From the NCBI RefSeq assembly GCF_004358425.1, contig NZ_CP037948.1, forward strand, positions 186,001 to 250,000: a stretch of 64,000 bases of DNA. The letters are read 5' to 3'. Origin of the DNA: Qipengyuania sediminis. Its GTDB lineage: Bacteria > Pseudomonadota > Alphaproteobacteria > Sphingomonadales > Sphingomonadaceae. The translations under genes were made by a program, and so were the position numbers. The notes under the pieces are model-generated. The model searched no databases, was not told the origin of the DNA, and saw only the letters and a program-made list of their open reading frames with translations. Positions 20,801 through 28,885 of the stretch are shown in pieces. Position 1 is the first letter of the stretch, and each line of letters begins with the position of its first letter.

Positions 20801-20977
20801 GGTGACGACCGGATCGCACGCGCCGTCGTTGTCGGCGTCGGGGCACTCGGCCTGGTTCTCCGTCCCGGTTGCGGCAGTATCCTGCGCGGCCAGCGGAGCC
20901 GCCGAAAGCGCGGCAAGGCCGACGCCGGCAAAGAGCGCAATGCGACGCGCATCGCTGAGCGAAAGAGTCTTAAGCAT
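17873..20977 (-). CDS. TonB-dependent outer-membrane receptor (1034 aa)
   Basis: Active importer of an unknown ligand across the outer membrane, powered by TonB-ExbBD. A signal peptide (residues 1-32, ending PLAAQ) is followed by an unusual insert with two Cys and an acidic DADNDG core. The plug domain follows (GAIVVTGSRIRRDTF, LVLLNGRRLAP, RIEVLKAGASSIYGSDAVAGVVNIIT). The rest is a 22-stranded barrel ending in aromatic Phe (TNFKF). The ATG at 20977 is chosen because it starts the signal peptide; longer in-frame starts exist. The divergent neighbour is the oxygenase operon. It lacks a signalling domain of FecA type, so direct sigma/anti-sigma control is not indicated. Confidence 0.94.
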   Translation of the reverse strand: MLKTLSLSDARRIALFAGVGLAALSAAPLAAQDTAATGTENQAECPDADNDGACDPVVTGADGSTTESAGSDGAIVVTGSRIRRDTFSSIEPITVVTADEITQGGFNSAADALQSAEVTAGAGQINNFYGGFVTAGGTGANTLGLRNLGPARTLVLLNGRRLAPAGTRGNVLSADLNVLPTAIVDRIEVLKAGASSIYGSDAVAGVVNIITDAATRGLTLDAQVNVPEVGAGMSRRVAATFGFEADRLNIIGSVEYLEREALRLNDREFTSCPIPGFKADANSPFGSDDPFPLGDPRNCFTIDNGGVTINTLGLPTQAGIGRTSGVVGNFNRFVPAPGQGAGNTAGYLGVGLYDRDSFDPASQEEELITPVETLTGFLQADYDLDVLGDAELYGEVLATRRKSSSLLYRQLTLDYLRGSPLVPAQFRNGLFANATNTTSGQQIAARAFIGFGLTDSSQEVDYVRAGGGLRGDFFLEGWRYDAYVGKSWTDGTYDIESFLIDRVAAATDVVQLANGTIQCRTQATNPSCVPAPFLNADTIGGRLPQNFRDYILVNTIGTTKFRETTAIFNIDGPLFTLPGGDVQLALGAEYRKQEINDTPDENSIRGNLLGLTAGTPTIGEDSVKEVFGEIFIPLLSDRPFFENLNFNASVRYTDYESYGSDVTYKVAGEWEFFKGFGIRGSYGTSYRAPALAEQFLGATSGFIGGANDPCDQGNFPVDPDGAGPLPRPPLSPTQQIRQANCAAVGITDVFNFRQNNGITSFTRGGAETGLEAETSRNWSVGAVVQPDLGGRTTLALAVDYFDIKVENGVSALSGTTIINRCYNDPNFNPTEGFCRFVTRDANNALTVTSGFVNLSEDVVKGFEFTGRFATDIFDGRFTLNANLTRYTEQSDRLFPEEILLDSNGTLNVPDWVANADATFRTGPVLLRYGIEWFDSSSGTAVLNSTNRTTGVVNQANVDALNEFYQIEVPDYFLHSASVQFDITDRFEMTVGVRNIFDTDPPEVTVYYTTIGNAPLYSGYDYTGRQYFVNTNFKF

Positions 20978-21204
20978 CAAGCAAACCCCTGAGTGAAAAT
21001 AAGCGGTATGATTCCGGCTTAGATTCCCGATTAGACGCGAGTGCGGCGGCGCGCGCAAGCGGATCGAAGGGATTAAGTGCGATTGTAACCGCTTGCTAAG
21101 AATCCGTGGCAATGATGCCACAGGGCTGCCTTGCCGCGGGGCTCCGCGATCCGCGGCTGCCCGATCCGCGGCAGGCGAACGGCCTTGTCGGTGCCGCGTG
21201 AGTT
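20978..21204. promoter_or_regulatory. Divergent regulatory region between receptor and oxygenase operon
   Basis: This 227-bp gap must hold the promoters for the receptor (minus) and the four-gene operon (plus). Two structures are visible. The first is the inverted repeat GTGGCA-ATGA-TGCCAC at 21106-21121. The second is an 11-bp direct repeat CGATCCGCGGC at 21147-21157 and 21162-21172 (15-bp period). On the minus strand TTGCCA (21112-21107) and TACAAT (21087-21082), 19 bp apart, could be a promoter for the receptor, and its -35 element would overlap the inverted repeat. Spacing is longer than ideal, so this is tentative. Confidence 0.4.
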
Positions 21205-21960
21205 ATGGCACAGGTCGCGGCGATGAGCGGCGCAATCCGATTGCTCGACCTGAACCCCCGGTTGGACCGCGCGAGCCTGGCCAAGGCCTTCGCGGCAGCG
21301 GGGCGTGTGCAGATCCGCGACGTCCTGACCGCCGAGGCGGCGCGAAATCTGCACCGGATGCTCGCCGAGCAGACACCATGGGGTCTGGCCTGGCACGCCG
21401 GGGCGGACGGTCCCTACGCGCTGCCCGCCGCAACGGTTCAGGCCCTGCCGCCGGAGCAGCGGATGTCGATCCAGAAAAAGCTCTCGGCAGCGGCGAGCGG
21501 CCGCGACTATGCCTTCATCTACGGCCAGTATCCGATGGTGCATGCCTATCTCGAACGCTGGGCACCGGGCGGACCGCACGATCTGACGGTCGAGCTGCTG
21601 AACGACGATCCGCTGATGAACCTGGTGCGTGATGTCACCGGCACGCCGCAGCTTATCAAGGTCGATGCCCAGGCGACGCTCTATGGCCCTGGCAGCTTCC
21701 TTTCCGTGCACGACGACAGCCATGTCGCACAGGGGTGGCGGATTGCCTATGTCCTCAACCTCTGCGCCGAGGAGTGGCGGCCCGAATGGGGCGGCTATCT
21801 CAATTTCTACGATGATGCCGGCGATATCGTCCAGGGCTTCCGGCCGCGTTTCAACGCGCTCAACCTGTTTCGCGTGCCGCAACGCCATGCCGTGGGTTAC
21901 GTGCCGCCCTTCGCCCCTCAGGCGCGCTATGCGATCACCGGCTGGTTTCGCGATCGATGA
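21205..21960 (+). CDS. 2OG-Fe(II) oxygenase, Tpa1/Ofd1-like prolyl hydroxylase type
   Basis: Predicted cytoplasmic non-heme iron dioxygenase that hydroxylates a protein or peptide using 2-oxoglutarate and O2. The 251 residues end in a jelly-roll domain with iron ligands His169 and Asp171 (SVHDDSH) and His228 (PQRHAVGYV). Arg241 (RYAITGWF) is placed to bind 2-oxoglutarate. WGGYLNFYDD and NLFRVP are typical of the Tpa1/Ofd1 C-terminal group. The start could be the ATG at 21223 (six residues shorter); neither has a good ribosome binding site. It is first of four genes, and its stop overlaps the next start (ATGA). The target is unknown. Confidence 0.85.
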   Translation: MAQVAAMSGAIRLLDLNPRLDRASLAKAFAAAGRVQIRDVLTAEAARNLHRMLAEQTPWGLAWHAGADGPYALPAATVQALPPEQRMSIQKKLSAAASGRDYAFIYGQYPMVHAYLERWAPGGPHDLTVELLNDDPLMNLVRDVTGTPQLIKVDAQATLYGPGSFLSVHDDSHVAQGWRIAYVLNLCAEEWRPEWGGYLNFYDDAGDIVQGFRPRFNALNLFRVPQRHAVGYVPPFAPQARYAITGWFRDR

Positions 21961-23696
21961 GGCCGTCGGCCGATATCATGGAGGCGGCCCGCCACGCGCT
22001 TGCCGGAGGCGACAACGAAGCGGCGCTTCGCCTGCTTGCACAAAGGCAGGATCCCGATGCGCTCCATCTGCGGGCCCTGGCGCAGCGGCGGGGAGGGCGC
22101 CTGGCGGAGGCGCGCGCCACGTTTGCAGCCGCGCGGGCAGCGGCCCCTGAAGATCCGGAAATCGCGAACAATTACGCCAATCTACTCGCGCAACTCGGCG
22201 CGCATGAGGAAGCGCTGCAGCTCTACGATCGCGCCCTGGCACTGCACCCGCGTTATCGCGATGCAGCCTTCAACAAGGCCCTGCTGCTGGCGAGACTGGG
22301 CGAGAGCGCCCCGGCCTTGGCCTTGCTCGCCGAAATCGTCGCGCAGAACCCGCGCGATGCGCCGGCGCAATCGGCGCGGGGAACGATCCTGCGCGGGCTG
22401 GGCCGATTAGACGCCGCCGCCGCCGCTTATGAGGCAGGCTTGGCGGCGCATGGCGGACTGGTCACGGCGCTGAAGGGCCGCGCGCAGATCGCGCTGGAGC
22501 GCGGGGAAGATGATGCGGTGGATCGCTTCCGCCGTGCTTTGCGCGCGGCTCCCGGCGATCCCGATCTCGTGCACGGCTATGCCGAGGCCCTTGAAGCCGC
22601 GGGCGGGGGCGAGGCGACCGGCGTGCTTGAAAGGGTGTTGGAGACGCACCCGGAATGGATCGCAGGCCAGCTGTTGCTCGCCCGCATGAAGGCAGAACGC
22701 GGCGATACCGACTATACCGGCGGGATGCGTGCCGCGATTGCGCAGCGCCCGGACGATCGCGATCTGGCGCTTGCTCACGCCGGGACCCTTGCCGCGGGAG
22801 AGCGATGGAGCGAAGCGCTGTCGGTGCTGCCCCCAGGGGACGACGCCGAGCTTGCGACCGTGAAAGCTCATTACCTGTGCGAAGCCGGACACGCAGCGGA
22901 GGCACTTTCGGCGATAGCCGTCGTCGGATGCGCCACCGCGAACGCAGCCGTCATCGCGGCGCGCGCGCATTTCCGGCTCGGCCAGCCTGACAAGGCCGCT
23001 GCACTTCTCGAACGCGCAGTGGACAACGAACCGGGCGCGATGGGCGCCTGGGGACATCTTGAGCTTGCCTGGCGTGTCCTGGGCGACCCCCGAAGTGCAT
23101 GGTTGTCGGGGCAGGACGGGCTCGTCGCGACCTGCGACATCGGCATCGGCGAGGGGGAGCTGTCGCAAATCGCCGCGCTGCTGCGGCGATTGCATCGGAC
23201 CAGGGCACACCCGCTGGGCCAGTCGCTGCGCGGCGGGACTCAGACGCGCGGCGCACTTTTTGCGCGAACCGAGCCGGCTCTCGCGCGCCTGCGCGACGCC
23301 TTGATGGCGGCGGTGGCGCGTTATCGCGAGGCTCTCCCACCCGCTGATGCCGCGCATCCGCTGCTGCGACACCGCGACAGCGATCTTCGCATGAGCGGCT
23401 CCTGGTCGGTGCGGTTGACGGACGCGGGATACCACATCAGCCACATCCATTCCGAAGGACTCATCAGCTCGGCCTGCTATCTCGCGCTTCCCGATCCCTG
23501 CGCCGATGACACGCGGGCCGGCTGGCTCGAACTGGGGCGCCCGCCGGCCGAGCTAGGCTTCGACCTCGAACCGCTCGCCATGATCGAGCCACGCGTCGGA
23601 CGCCTGGCCCTGTTTCCCAGCTTCCTGTTTCACGGCACGCGCCCGTTTCCGGCGGGGGAGCGGCTGTCGGTGGCTTTCGACGTGACCGCGGCGTGA
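21957..23696 (+). CDS. TPR-repeat protein with C-terminal 2OG-Fe(II) oxygenase domain
   Basis: A 579-residue fusion. Residues about 5-400 are tetratricopeptide repeats (patterns such as NNYANLLAQLGAHEEALQLY and NKALLLARLGE), probably a docking surface for a protein target or partner. Residues about 430-579 look like the putative 2OG-Fe(II) oxygenase family 5 fold: MSGSWSVRL, then YHISHIHSEGLISSACYLALPD with candidate iron ligands around His496-Glu500, distal His559 in FLFHGTRPF and Arg569 for the co-substrate. It overlaps genes on both sides by 4 bp (ATGA, GTGA). The exact metal ligands are uncertain. Confidence 0.82.
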   Translation: MRPSADIMEAARHALAGGDNEAALRLLAQRQDPDALHLRALAQRRGGRLAEARATFAAARAAAPEDPEIANNYANLLAQLGAHEEALQLYDRALALHPRYRDAAFNKALLLARLGESAPALALLAEIVAQNPRDAPAQSARGTILRGLGRLDAAAAAYEAGLAAHGGLVTALKGRAQIALERGEDDAVDRFRRALRAAPGDPDLVHGYAEALEAAGGGEATGVLERVLETHPEWIAGQLLLARMKAERGDTDYTGGMRAAIAQRPDDRDLALAHAGTLAAGERWSEALSVLPPGDDAELATVKAHYLCEAGHAAEALSAIAVVGCATANAAVIAARAHFRLGQPDKAAALLERAVDNEPGAMGAWGHLELAWRVLGDPRSAWLSGQDGLVATCDIGIGEGELSQIAALLRRLHRTRAHPLGQSLRGGTQTRGALFARTEPALARLRDALMAAVARYREALPPADAAHPLLRHRDSDLRMSGSWSVRLTDAGYHISHIHSEGLISSACYLALPDPCADDTRAGWLELGRPPAELGFDLEPLAMIEPRVGRLALFPSFLFHGTRPFPAGERLSVAFDVTAA

Positions 23697-24589
23697 CCGC
23701 CGCGCCGCAGGCCTGGGCGGGATTCTGGTCGCACGAACCCGCCGGGGCCGGCGGTGGGGCGACGCTGGGCGATTTGCCGCGCCCTTTGCGCGCCTTGCTC
23801 GATGCGCCCTGGTCGGCGCTCGCCGCCTCCCTGCCGGAGCGGGCCGCCGTGCTCGACCTCGCAACCGGCGGCGGCGTCGTGCTCGAATTACTGCGAAGCT
23901 TGCGCGGGGATCTCGTGCTGACCGGGGTCGATGGCGCATCACCGCTCCCCGAACGCCGGGGCATGCGGCTGATAGGCGGGGTGGACAACGGGAACCTGCC
24001 CTTTGCCGATGCCGCCTTCGCCGCGGTTACGAGCCGGTTCGGTATCGAGTATGGTGGATTGGAAGAAAGCGCGGGTGAAGCAGCCAGGGTCCTGCGGCCG
24101 GGCGGAGCGCTGTGCCTGATATGTCACCATGCAAGGAGCCCGGTGCTAAGGCATAACAACGCGCGCCGGGCGGCGCTGGGCTGGGCCGCCCGTGAAAGCG
24201 GATGGTGGGGAAAGGCGCTGGCGTTCGCCCGCGCCCGGCGCGCGGTCCCCATGCCGGTTCCGGCGAGCTTCGCGGCGGCGCCAGCGGAAGGGCAAAAACG
24301 TCATCCGGACCAACCCGTCGCCTGGGAGTTTTTGACCGGTATCGCCCAGATCCTTCATCTCGTCCCTGCTCATGAGGCTGAATCCGCTCTGCAGCGCTTA
24401 TTGCGGAGCGGCGAGGATGAGCTGGCGCGGCTCGATGCGCTGGCTGTGGCCGCGCTCGATGACCATCGGCTTGCCACGCTTGCCGGAGCATGCGCGGCTG
24501 CCGGGGTCACGCTCGCGCCCGCCGCCACGATCAAGATTCCGGAAGGCGACCCGCTGGCCTGGCTGATCCAAGGTAGGAAAGCGCAGTGA
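23693..24589 (+). CDS. Class I SAM-dependent methyltransferase
   Basis: Predicted methyltransferase of 298 residues. Motif I VLDLATGGG (53-61) binds S-adenosylmethionine, followed by LTGVDGASPLP (acidic loop after strand 2), LPFADAAFAAVTSRFGIEY (motif II/III region) and AARVLRPGGALCLICHH (motif post-III). It belongs to the Methyltransf_11/25 type, which gives no substrate. It starts with GTG inside the upstream stop and ends inside the downstream GTG, so it is fully embedded in the oxygenase operon. It probably acts on the same substrate or target as the flanking oxygenases; that is inference. Confidence 0.85.
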   Translation: MTAAPQAWAGFWSHEPAGAGGGATLGDLPRPLRALLDAPWSALAASLPERAAVLDLATGGGVVLELLRSLRGDLVLTGVDGASPLPERRGMRLIGGVDNGNLPFADAAFAAVTSRFGIEYGGLEESAGEAARVLRPGGALCLICHHARSPVLRHNNARRAALGWAARESGWWGKALAFARARRAVPMPVPASFAAAPAEGQKRHPDQPVAWEFLTGIAQILHLVPAHEAESALQRLLRSGEDELARLDALAVAALDDHRLATLAGACAAAGVTLAPAATIKIPEGDPLAWLIQGRKAQ

Positions 24590-25539
24590 GCGTCATCGAC
24601 GAGGCGGCTCGACTGAACGCGGCGGGCCGGCGCGAAGAGGCGGTAGCGCTGGTTACGCGCGCGGCTGCGGGCGACGATCCCGAAGCCTTGTTCGCGCTGG
24701 CCAATTGGCGCCTGTTCGGGCTGTTCGGTGCGCGTGACCTCGGCGAGGCGCACCGCCTGCTGGCGCGCGCCGGCGAGCGCGGCTCGGTCGAAGCCGTTCG
24801 CACCGCCGCGATCCTGACCGCCAATGGAACCGGGTGCAGTCCCGACCCTGCTGCGGCGGAGCGTATGCTGCGGAGCATAGGCGACCGCGACCCTCATGCC
24901 GCGCTGCAACTCGCCCTCCTCGAAGGCATGCCGGCACCCGAGGCCTATCCACCGGAACGCAGCGAGACGCTCAGCGAGCGCCCGCTGGTAAAGCGCTACG
25001 CTGGGTTACTGTCGCCCCGCGAATGCGCCTATCTGATGGGTATGGCGGAGCCGCAGCTAAGGCCAAGCTATGTCACCAATCCCGCGACCGGGGCGCAGAT
25101 GCCGCATCCGATCCGAACCTCCACTGGCATGAGCTACGGCCCGACGCTGGAGGATCTGGTGGTGCGGCGGCTCAATGAACGGATCGCGCGGGCCAGCGGG
25201 ACGCAGACGGCTTGGGGCGAACCGCTGCATATCCTGCGCTACGATCGCGGGCAGGAGTACAGGCCCCATACCGACAGCATGCCCGGCGACACCGATCCGC
25301 GAGTTTGGACCGTGCTGATCTATCTGAACGATGCGTACGAAGGCGGGGCGACCAGCTTCCCCCGCGCGGGTCTGAGCTTTCGCGGTGCGCCCGGCGATGC
25401 CCTCATGTTCCGCAATGTGACACAGGACGGGCGGCCCGATGGGGACAGCCTGCACGCGGGCCTGCCGATCGAGAAGGGCGTGAAATGGCTCGCGACCCGA
25501 TGGATCCGCAGCCAGCCCTATCATCCCTGGCATAGCTGA
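24586..25539 (+). CDS. Sel1-like-repeat protein fused to prolyl-4-hydroxylase-type 2OG-Fe(II) oxygenase
   Basis: A 317-residue fusion ending the operon. Residues 1-115 form Sel1-like alpha repeats (PEALFALANWRLFGLFGARDL and following). Residues 135-310 are a prolyl 4-hydroxylase alpha-type domain. Its iron ligands are His228 and Asp230 (YRPHTDSM) and His290 (SLHAGLPI); Lys300 (GVKWLATRW) binds 2-oxoglutarate. The core strand VLIYLNDAYEGGATSFP is very typical. The start is GTG in a 4-bp overlap with the methyltransferase stop. A complete set of ligands suggests an active enzyme. It faces the second receptor, with a terminator between. Confidence 0.9.
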   Translation: MSVIDEAARLNAAGRREEAVALVTRAAAGDDPEALFALANWRLFGLFGARDLGEAHRLLARAGERGSVEAVRTAAILTANGTGCSPDPAAAERMLRSIGDRDPHAALQLALLEGMPAPEAYPPERSETLSERPLVKRYAGLLSPRECAYLMGMAEPQLRPSYVTNPATGAQMPHPIRTSTGMSYGPTLEDLVVRRLNERIARASGTQTAWGEPLHILRYDRGQEYRPHTDSMPGDTDPRVWTVLIYLNDAYEGGATSFPRAGLSFRGAPGDALMFRNVTQDGRPDGDSLHAGLPIEKGVKWLATRWIRSQPYHPWHS

Positions 25540-25584
25540 TCGCGGCTGACGCGCGCTCGTGGCGGCGCTTTCGCGCAGTCATGC

Positions 25585-25616
25585 AAAAGGGGCGGCGAAC
25601 CGAAGTCCGCCGCCCC
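25585..25616 (-). terminator. Rho-independent terminator for the second TonB-dependent receptor
   Basis: A perfect 9-bp stem, GGGGCGGCG (25589-25597) pairing with CGCCGCCCC (25608-25616), encloses a 10-base loop. Read on the minus strand it is followed by TTTT (25588-25585), the right layout for ending the receptor transcript 23 bp after its stop. It may also stop the plus-strand operon, which ends 45 bp away. Confidence 0.75.
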
Positions 25617-25638
25617 GCGTTTCAGGTAACCCGTTCGT

Positions 25639-28578
25639 TTAGAACTTGAACTGGGCCGACACGAAGTAGTCGCGGCCGAGCACGTCATAGACGCCGGGAT
25701 AGGTGTTCGCCTGTTCCTGGTTGCTGCCGATGATCGGCGGCTGCTCGTTGAACAGGTTGCTGACGCCGACATTCAAAGTGAAATTGTCGGAAGCGTTGAA
25801 CCCAACCGTCAGGTCGAAGACGTCATAGGCTTCGATGCGATCGACGATGAAGTCGGTGGAGTCGTCGTCGTCATCGACGGCACCGACATGACGCCAGCGC
25901 AGGCTGGTGGTCACCGGACCGTCGAGCCAGGACAGGCGGCTCGACCACTTCCAACGCGGCGTCGGATTGCCGCAGTTGAGACCGAAGCGACCCGCGCACT
26001 CGACCGATTCATCCACGCCGACCGTCGGGACGAAGGTGTTTTCGTCCGAATAGTTCAGCAGGAAGAAGAAGTTGAGACGCGATTCGTCCTGGCCGAGGAT
26101 GCTGAACCCGAGCGGCATATCGTAATCGACCTGAACGTCGACACCGCTGGTCGCGAGCGAGGCCAGGTTGGCATTGCCCGCCGACACCACGAACGGAGGA
26201 CCCGAGATGATGCCCTGCGTATCGCGCGAGATCAGGCCGCAGACCGCGCTGCTCGCATCCTGGATCACGTTATAGCAGAGGTTGAGAATGCCGGCCACGC
26301 CGCCACCGGCGGTCGCGATCGCATTGTCGATCTCGATGTCGTAGTAGTCGACCGTGATGTTGAGCCGCGGGATGAAGCTCGGACGCAGCACCACACCAGC
26401 GGTGAAGGTGTCCGCGACTTCTTCCTGCAGGTTGGGGTTGCCGCCGAACGCACCCTGGATCTGGGTGTTGGGCTGCAGGAACGCCTGCCCGACGCTGGCC
26501 GAAGGCACGCCCGTGGCGACGCAGACCGCGCGGATGGCGGCATTGGTCGCTGCGGAGGGCAGGGCGCAGGGGTCGGTCGCCGGCGGGAAGCCGATCGACT
26601 GGCCGCCGAACAGCTCGCCGACGTTGGGGGCGCGAACCGCGCGCTGGTACTGCGCCCGGAACTCGATGTCGCGGATCGGCGCGACGCGGATACCGCCCGC
26701 GTAGCTCCAGACGCCTCCGACCGCATCGAGCGAGTAGTCGGAATAGCGCGCGGCGCCGTTCAGCTCGATCCGGTGGAAGAAGTTGTCTTCGACCAGCGGC
26801 ACGAGAAGTTCGCCGAACACTTCCTTGACGGTGTAATCACCTTCGGTCGACTGACCGGCGTTGAAGCCGACCACGTCACCCGACTGCAGCGCCGTGTCGG
26901 GAATGAACTCGGCGGCCAGGCGGCGCCATTCGCCACCGATCGCGAACGAGACCGGGCTTTCCGCCGTGCCGAACTGGAACACCGGGCCGGAAATCGACGC
27001 CTGCGCGACCTCGAGCTCCGAGATCTCGGTGTTCTGCGCGAGGATGGAAACGCCGTTGATACAGGCTTCGCTGAACTGGTTCAGGCCGAAGGGGTTGCAG
27101 GTGCCGTTGCCGGCGAGCCGCGTGAAGGCAGAACGCGAAACGTTGCCTTCCTGGATCTGGCCGTTCCGCGTCCGCGCGTAGCTGTAATAGGCTTCGTAGT
27201 TCAGCGTATCGGTCAGCCCGCCCTTGAACCCGAACAGCGCGCGGAACGCGTTGCGGTCGTCCGAGGCGTTGCGGTTGGCGATTTGCGTGAAACGCGAATT
27301 GACCTGCAGACGGGCAAAACCGGGCTGCAGAGCGCCGAACTGGCCAGACCCCGCCGTGAAGCCCGGGAACGCCGTGTTGCCGCCGGGGCTGGCGGCCTGG
27401 GCGGCCGCCTGACGGCTGGCGATCAGAGTGATCTGAGCGCAATCCGCCGCCGACACCCGGGTGCAGACCTGAGCGACGTTGAAATCGACGTTCTGGGTCA
27501 GCGGGGTCGCCGCCAGCTCGTTCTCCACGCGGTTGTTGATGTAGTTCACTTCCGCGAAGGCGGTGAAGTTATCGGTGATTTCGTACTCACCATAACCGCC
27601 CAGGGTCCAGCGCTCCTGCGGGACCATGAGGAAGTTGGACGGCGCGTAGTTGTAGCCGTCGGGCGAGGCCGACCCCGCAAACGGACGGCTGGTGCCGGGC
27701 GCGAAGAAGAACGCGCCGCCGCCGCCGTAATTTGTCCCGGCGGCAATGGTGGCGGCGGGCGCCGAGGCGGTGCCCACGGCCACGATGCGGCCCTCCGGCA
27801 CACCGGCCGAGCCGCCCGGAACGAGGCCGGTGGCACCATCCGAAAGCGCGAAGCGCGAGAAGTCGCGCGCGCCCTGGCCGATCGCGCCGCGCTTGGCGTA
27901 TTCGGCGAAGACGGCGATGTTGCCGCGATTGTCGGCGAAATCGCTGCCCAGCGCGACATAGGCGTTGTAGCGGCGGCCGTCGCCTTCCTCGGTCAGATTA
28001 TACTGCGCGCCGGCAAGGAAGCCGTCGAGATCGTCACGAAGGCGGAAGTTGATGACGCCGGCGAGCGCGTCCGAACCATAGACGGCCGAGGCGCCGCCGG
28101 TCACCACGTCCACGCTGCCGATGAGGAAGGCGGGAATGGTGTTGATGTCGACCGTCTGGCTGGCATCGAAGAAGATGTAGCGGCGGCCGTTGACCAGCAC
28201 GAGGTTACGCTGCGAGCCGAGGCCGCGCAGGTTCAGGGTGGCGACGCCGCCGCCCGGGTTGTTCGAGAACGAGGTCGCGCCCGGCACGACCTGCGGCAGG
28301 GTGTTTATCACCTGCTCGACATTGACCGAACCCGAGAGCGTGAATTCCTCGTCGGAAACCACCGCGACGGGGCTGCTCGAGACGAGATCACGGCGCGCAA
28401 TGCGCGAACCGGTGACGATGATGGCGCCGTCGGCGTTGTCGTCGGTCGAGCCGCTCTGCGCTTCGATCCCGACGGGCGATTCCGGCGTGTCGTCCTGCGC
28501 GTAAGCAGGGGCGGCAAAGCCGGCGCAGCCGAGCAGCAGCGTCGAGCTCAACAGATGCCTTTTGAACGTGGTATTCAT
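25639..28578 (-). CDS. TonB-dependent outer-membrane receptor (979 aa)
   Basis: Second large importer of unknown ligand. A clear signal peptide (residues 1-27, cut after AYA) is followed by an acidic linker. The plug comes next (GAIIVTGSRIARRDLVSS, NLRGLGSQRNLVLVNGRRYIF, GSVDVVTGGASAVYGSDALAGVINF), then a barrel ending in SAQFKF. AAGGGG lies about 9 bases before the ATG. It shares plug motifs with the receptor at 17873-20977 but lacks its DADNDG insert. It is on the same strand, with the oxygenase operon running antiparallel between them. The leader has a perfect 20-bp palindrome. Confidence 0.94.
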   Translation of the reverse strand: MNTTFKRHLLSSTLLLGCAGFAAPAYAQDDTPESPVGIEAQSGSTDDNADGAIIVTGSRIARRDLVSSSPVAVVSDEEFTLSGSVNVEQVINTLPQVVPGATSFSNNPGGGVATLNLRGLGSQRNLVLVNGRRYIFFDASQTVDINTIPAFLIGSVDVVTGGASAVYGSDALAGVINFRLRDDLDGFLAGAQYNLTEEGDGRRYNAYVALGSDFADNRGNIAVFAEYAKRGAIGQGARDFSRFALSDGATGLVPGGSAGVPEGRIVAVGTASAPAATIAAGTNYGGGGAFFFAPGTSRPFAGSASPDGYNYAPSNFLMVPQERWTLGGYGEYEITDNFTAFAEVNYINNRVENELAATPLTQNVDFNVAQVCTRVSAADCAQITLIASRQAAAQAASPGGNTAFPGFTAGSGQFGALQPGFARLQVNSRFTQIANRNASDDRNAFRALFGFKGGLTDTLNYEAYYSYARTRNGQIQEGNVSRSAFTRLAGNGTCNPFGLNQFSEACINGVSILAQNTEISELEVAQASISGPVFQFGTAESPVSFAIGGEWRRLAAEFIPDTALQSGDVVGFNAGQSTEGDYTVKEVFGELLVPLVEDNFFHRIELNGAARYSDYSLDAVGGVWSYAGGIRVAPIRDIEFRAQYQRAVRAPNVGELFGGQSIGFPPATDPCALPSAATNAAIRAVCVATGVPSASVGQAFLQPNTQIQGAFGGNPNLQEEVADTFTAGVVLRPSFIPRLNITVDYYDIEIDNAIATAGGGVAGILNLCYNVIQDASSAVCGLISRDTQGIISGPPFVVSAGNANLASLATSGVDVQVDYDMPLGFSILGQDESRLNFFFLLNYSDENTFVPTVGVDESVECAGRFGLNCGNPTPRWKWSSRLSWLDGPVTTSLRWRHVGAVDDDDDSTDFIVDRIEAYDVFDLTVGFNASDNFTLNVGVSNLFNEQPPIIGSNQEQANTYPGVYDVLGRDYFVSAQFKF

Positions 28579-28885
28579 TGATAAATGCCCCTTGTGAAAG
28601 ACGGCGCGCCGTCTTTAGCCGCTACCGGCCCATAGCCTGCGCGATCACGAATGATGCGAGCCCCATCCGAAGATGGCCTTGTGACCGACTGTGCCACGCT
28701 TATGGCATGGCTTTGGCCAAGGCAATTGGACTGTCCGATGCGGCCGCCATTGCGCGGCGATCTGTTGCAATATCGTCACAATGACACATTAGGGCGTTTC
28801 GCCCCGCCGCTCTTCGCCTGAGCGCATCGCTTGTCAGCGCCGCCCCCGAACCGCTACATGCCCAAGCGGACGGAGGAGAGGCGAT
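28579..28885. promoter_or_regulatory. Divergent upstream region of the second receptor, with a perfect palindrome
   Basis: A 307-bp gap between divergent genes. It holds a perfect 20-bp palindrome at 28597-28616 (half-site AAAGACGGCG), 19-38 bp before the receptor start and thus inside the mRNA leader or over the promoter. A weaker inverted repeat TGCCA-N6-TGGCA lies at 28692-28707. The rest shows no gene: a frame of 68 codons starting with TTG at 28578 has no ribosome binding site. GGAGGAG at 28872-28878 belongs to the next gene. Confidence 0.45.

Noticed and set aside
18056..28581. Long plus-strand frames (over 700 and nearly 900 codons) antisense to both TonB-dependent receptors
   Set aside because: Antisense shadows: their codon pattern follows the receptor genes in reverse, and the translations match no protein type.
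28578..28784. Short plus-strand frame (68 codons, TTG start) in the receptor leader as a possible precursor peptide
   Set aside because: No ribosome binding site, and its start abuts the start codon of the receptor gene on the other strand.
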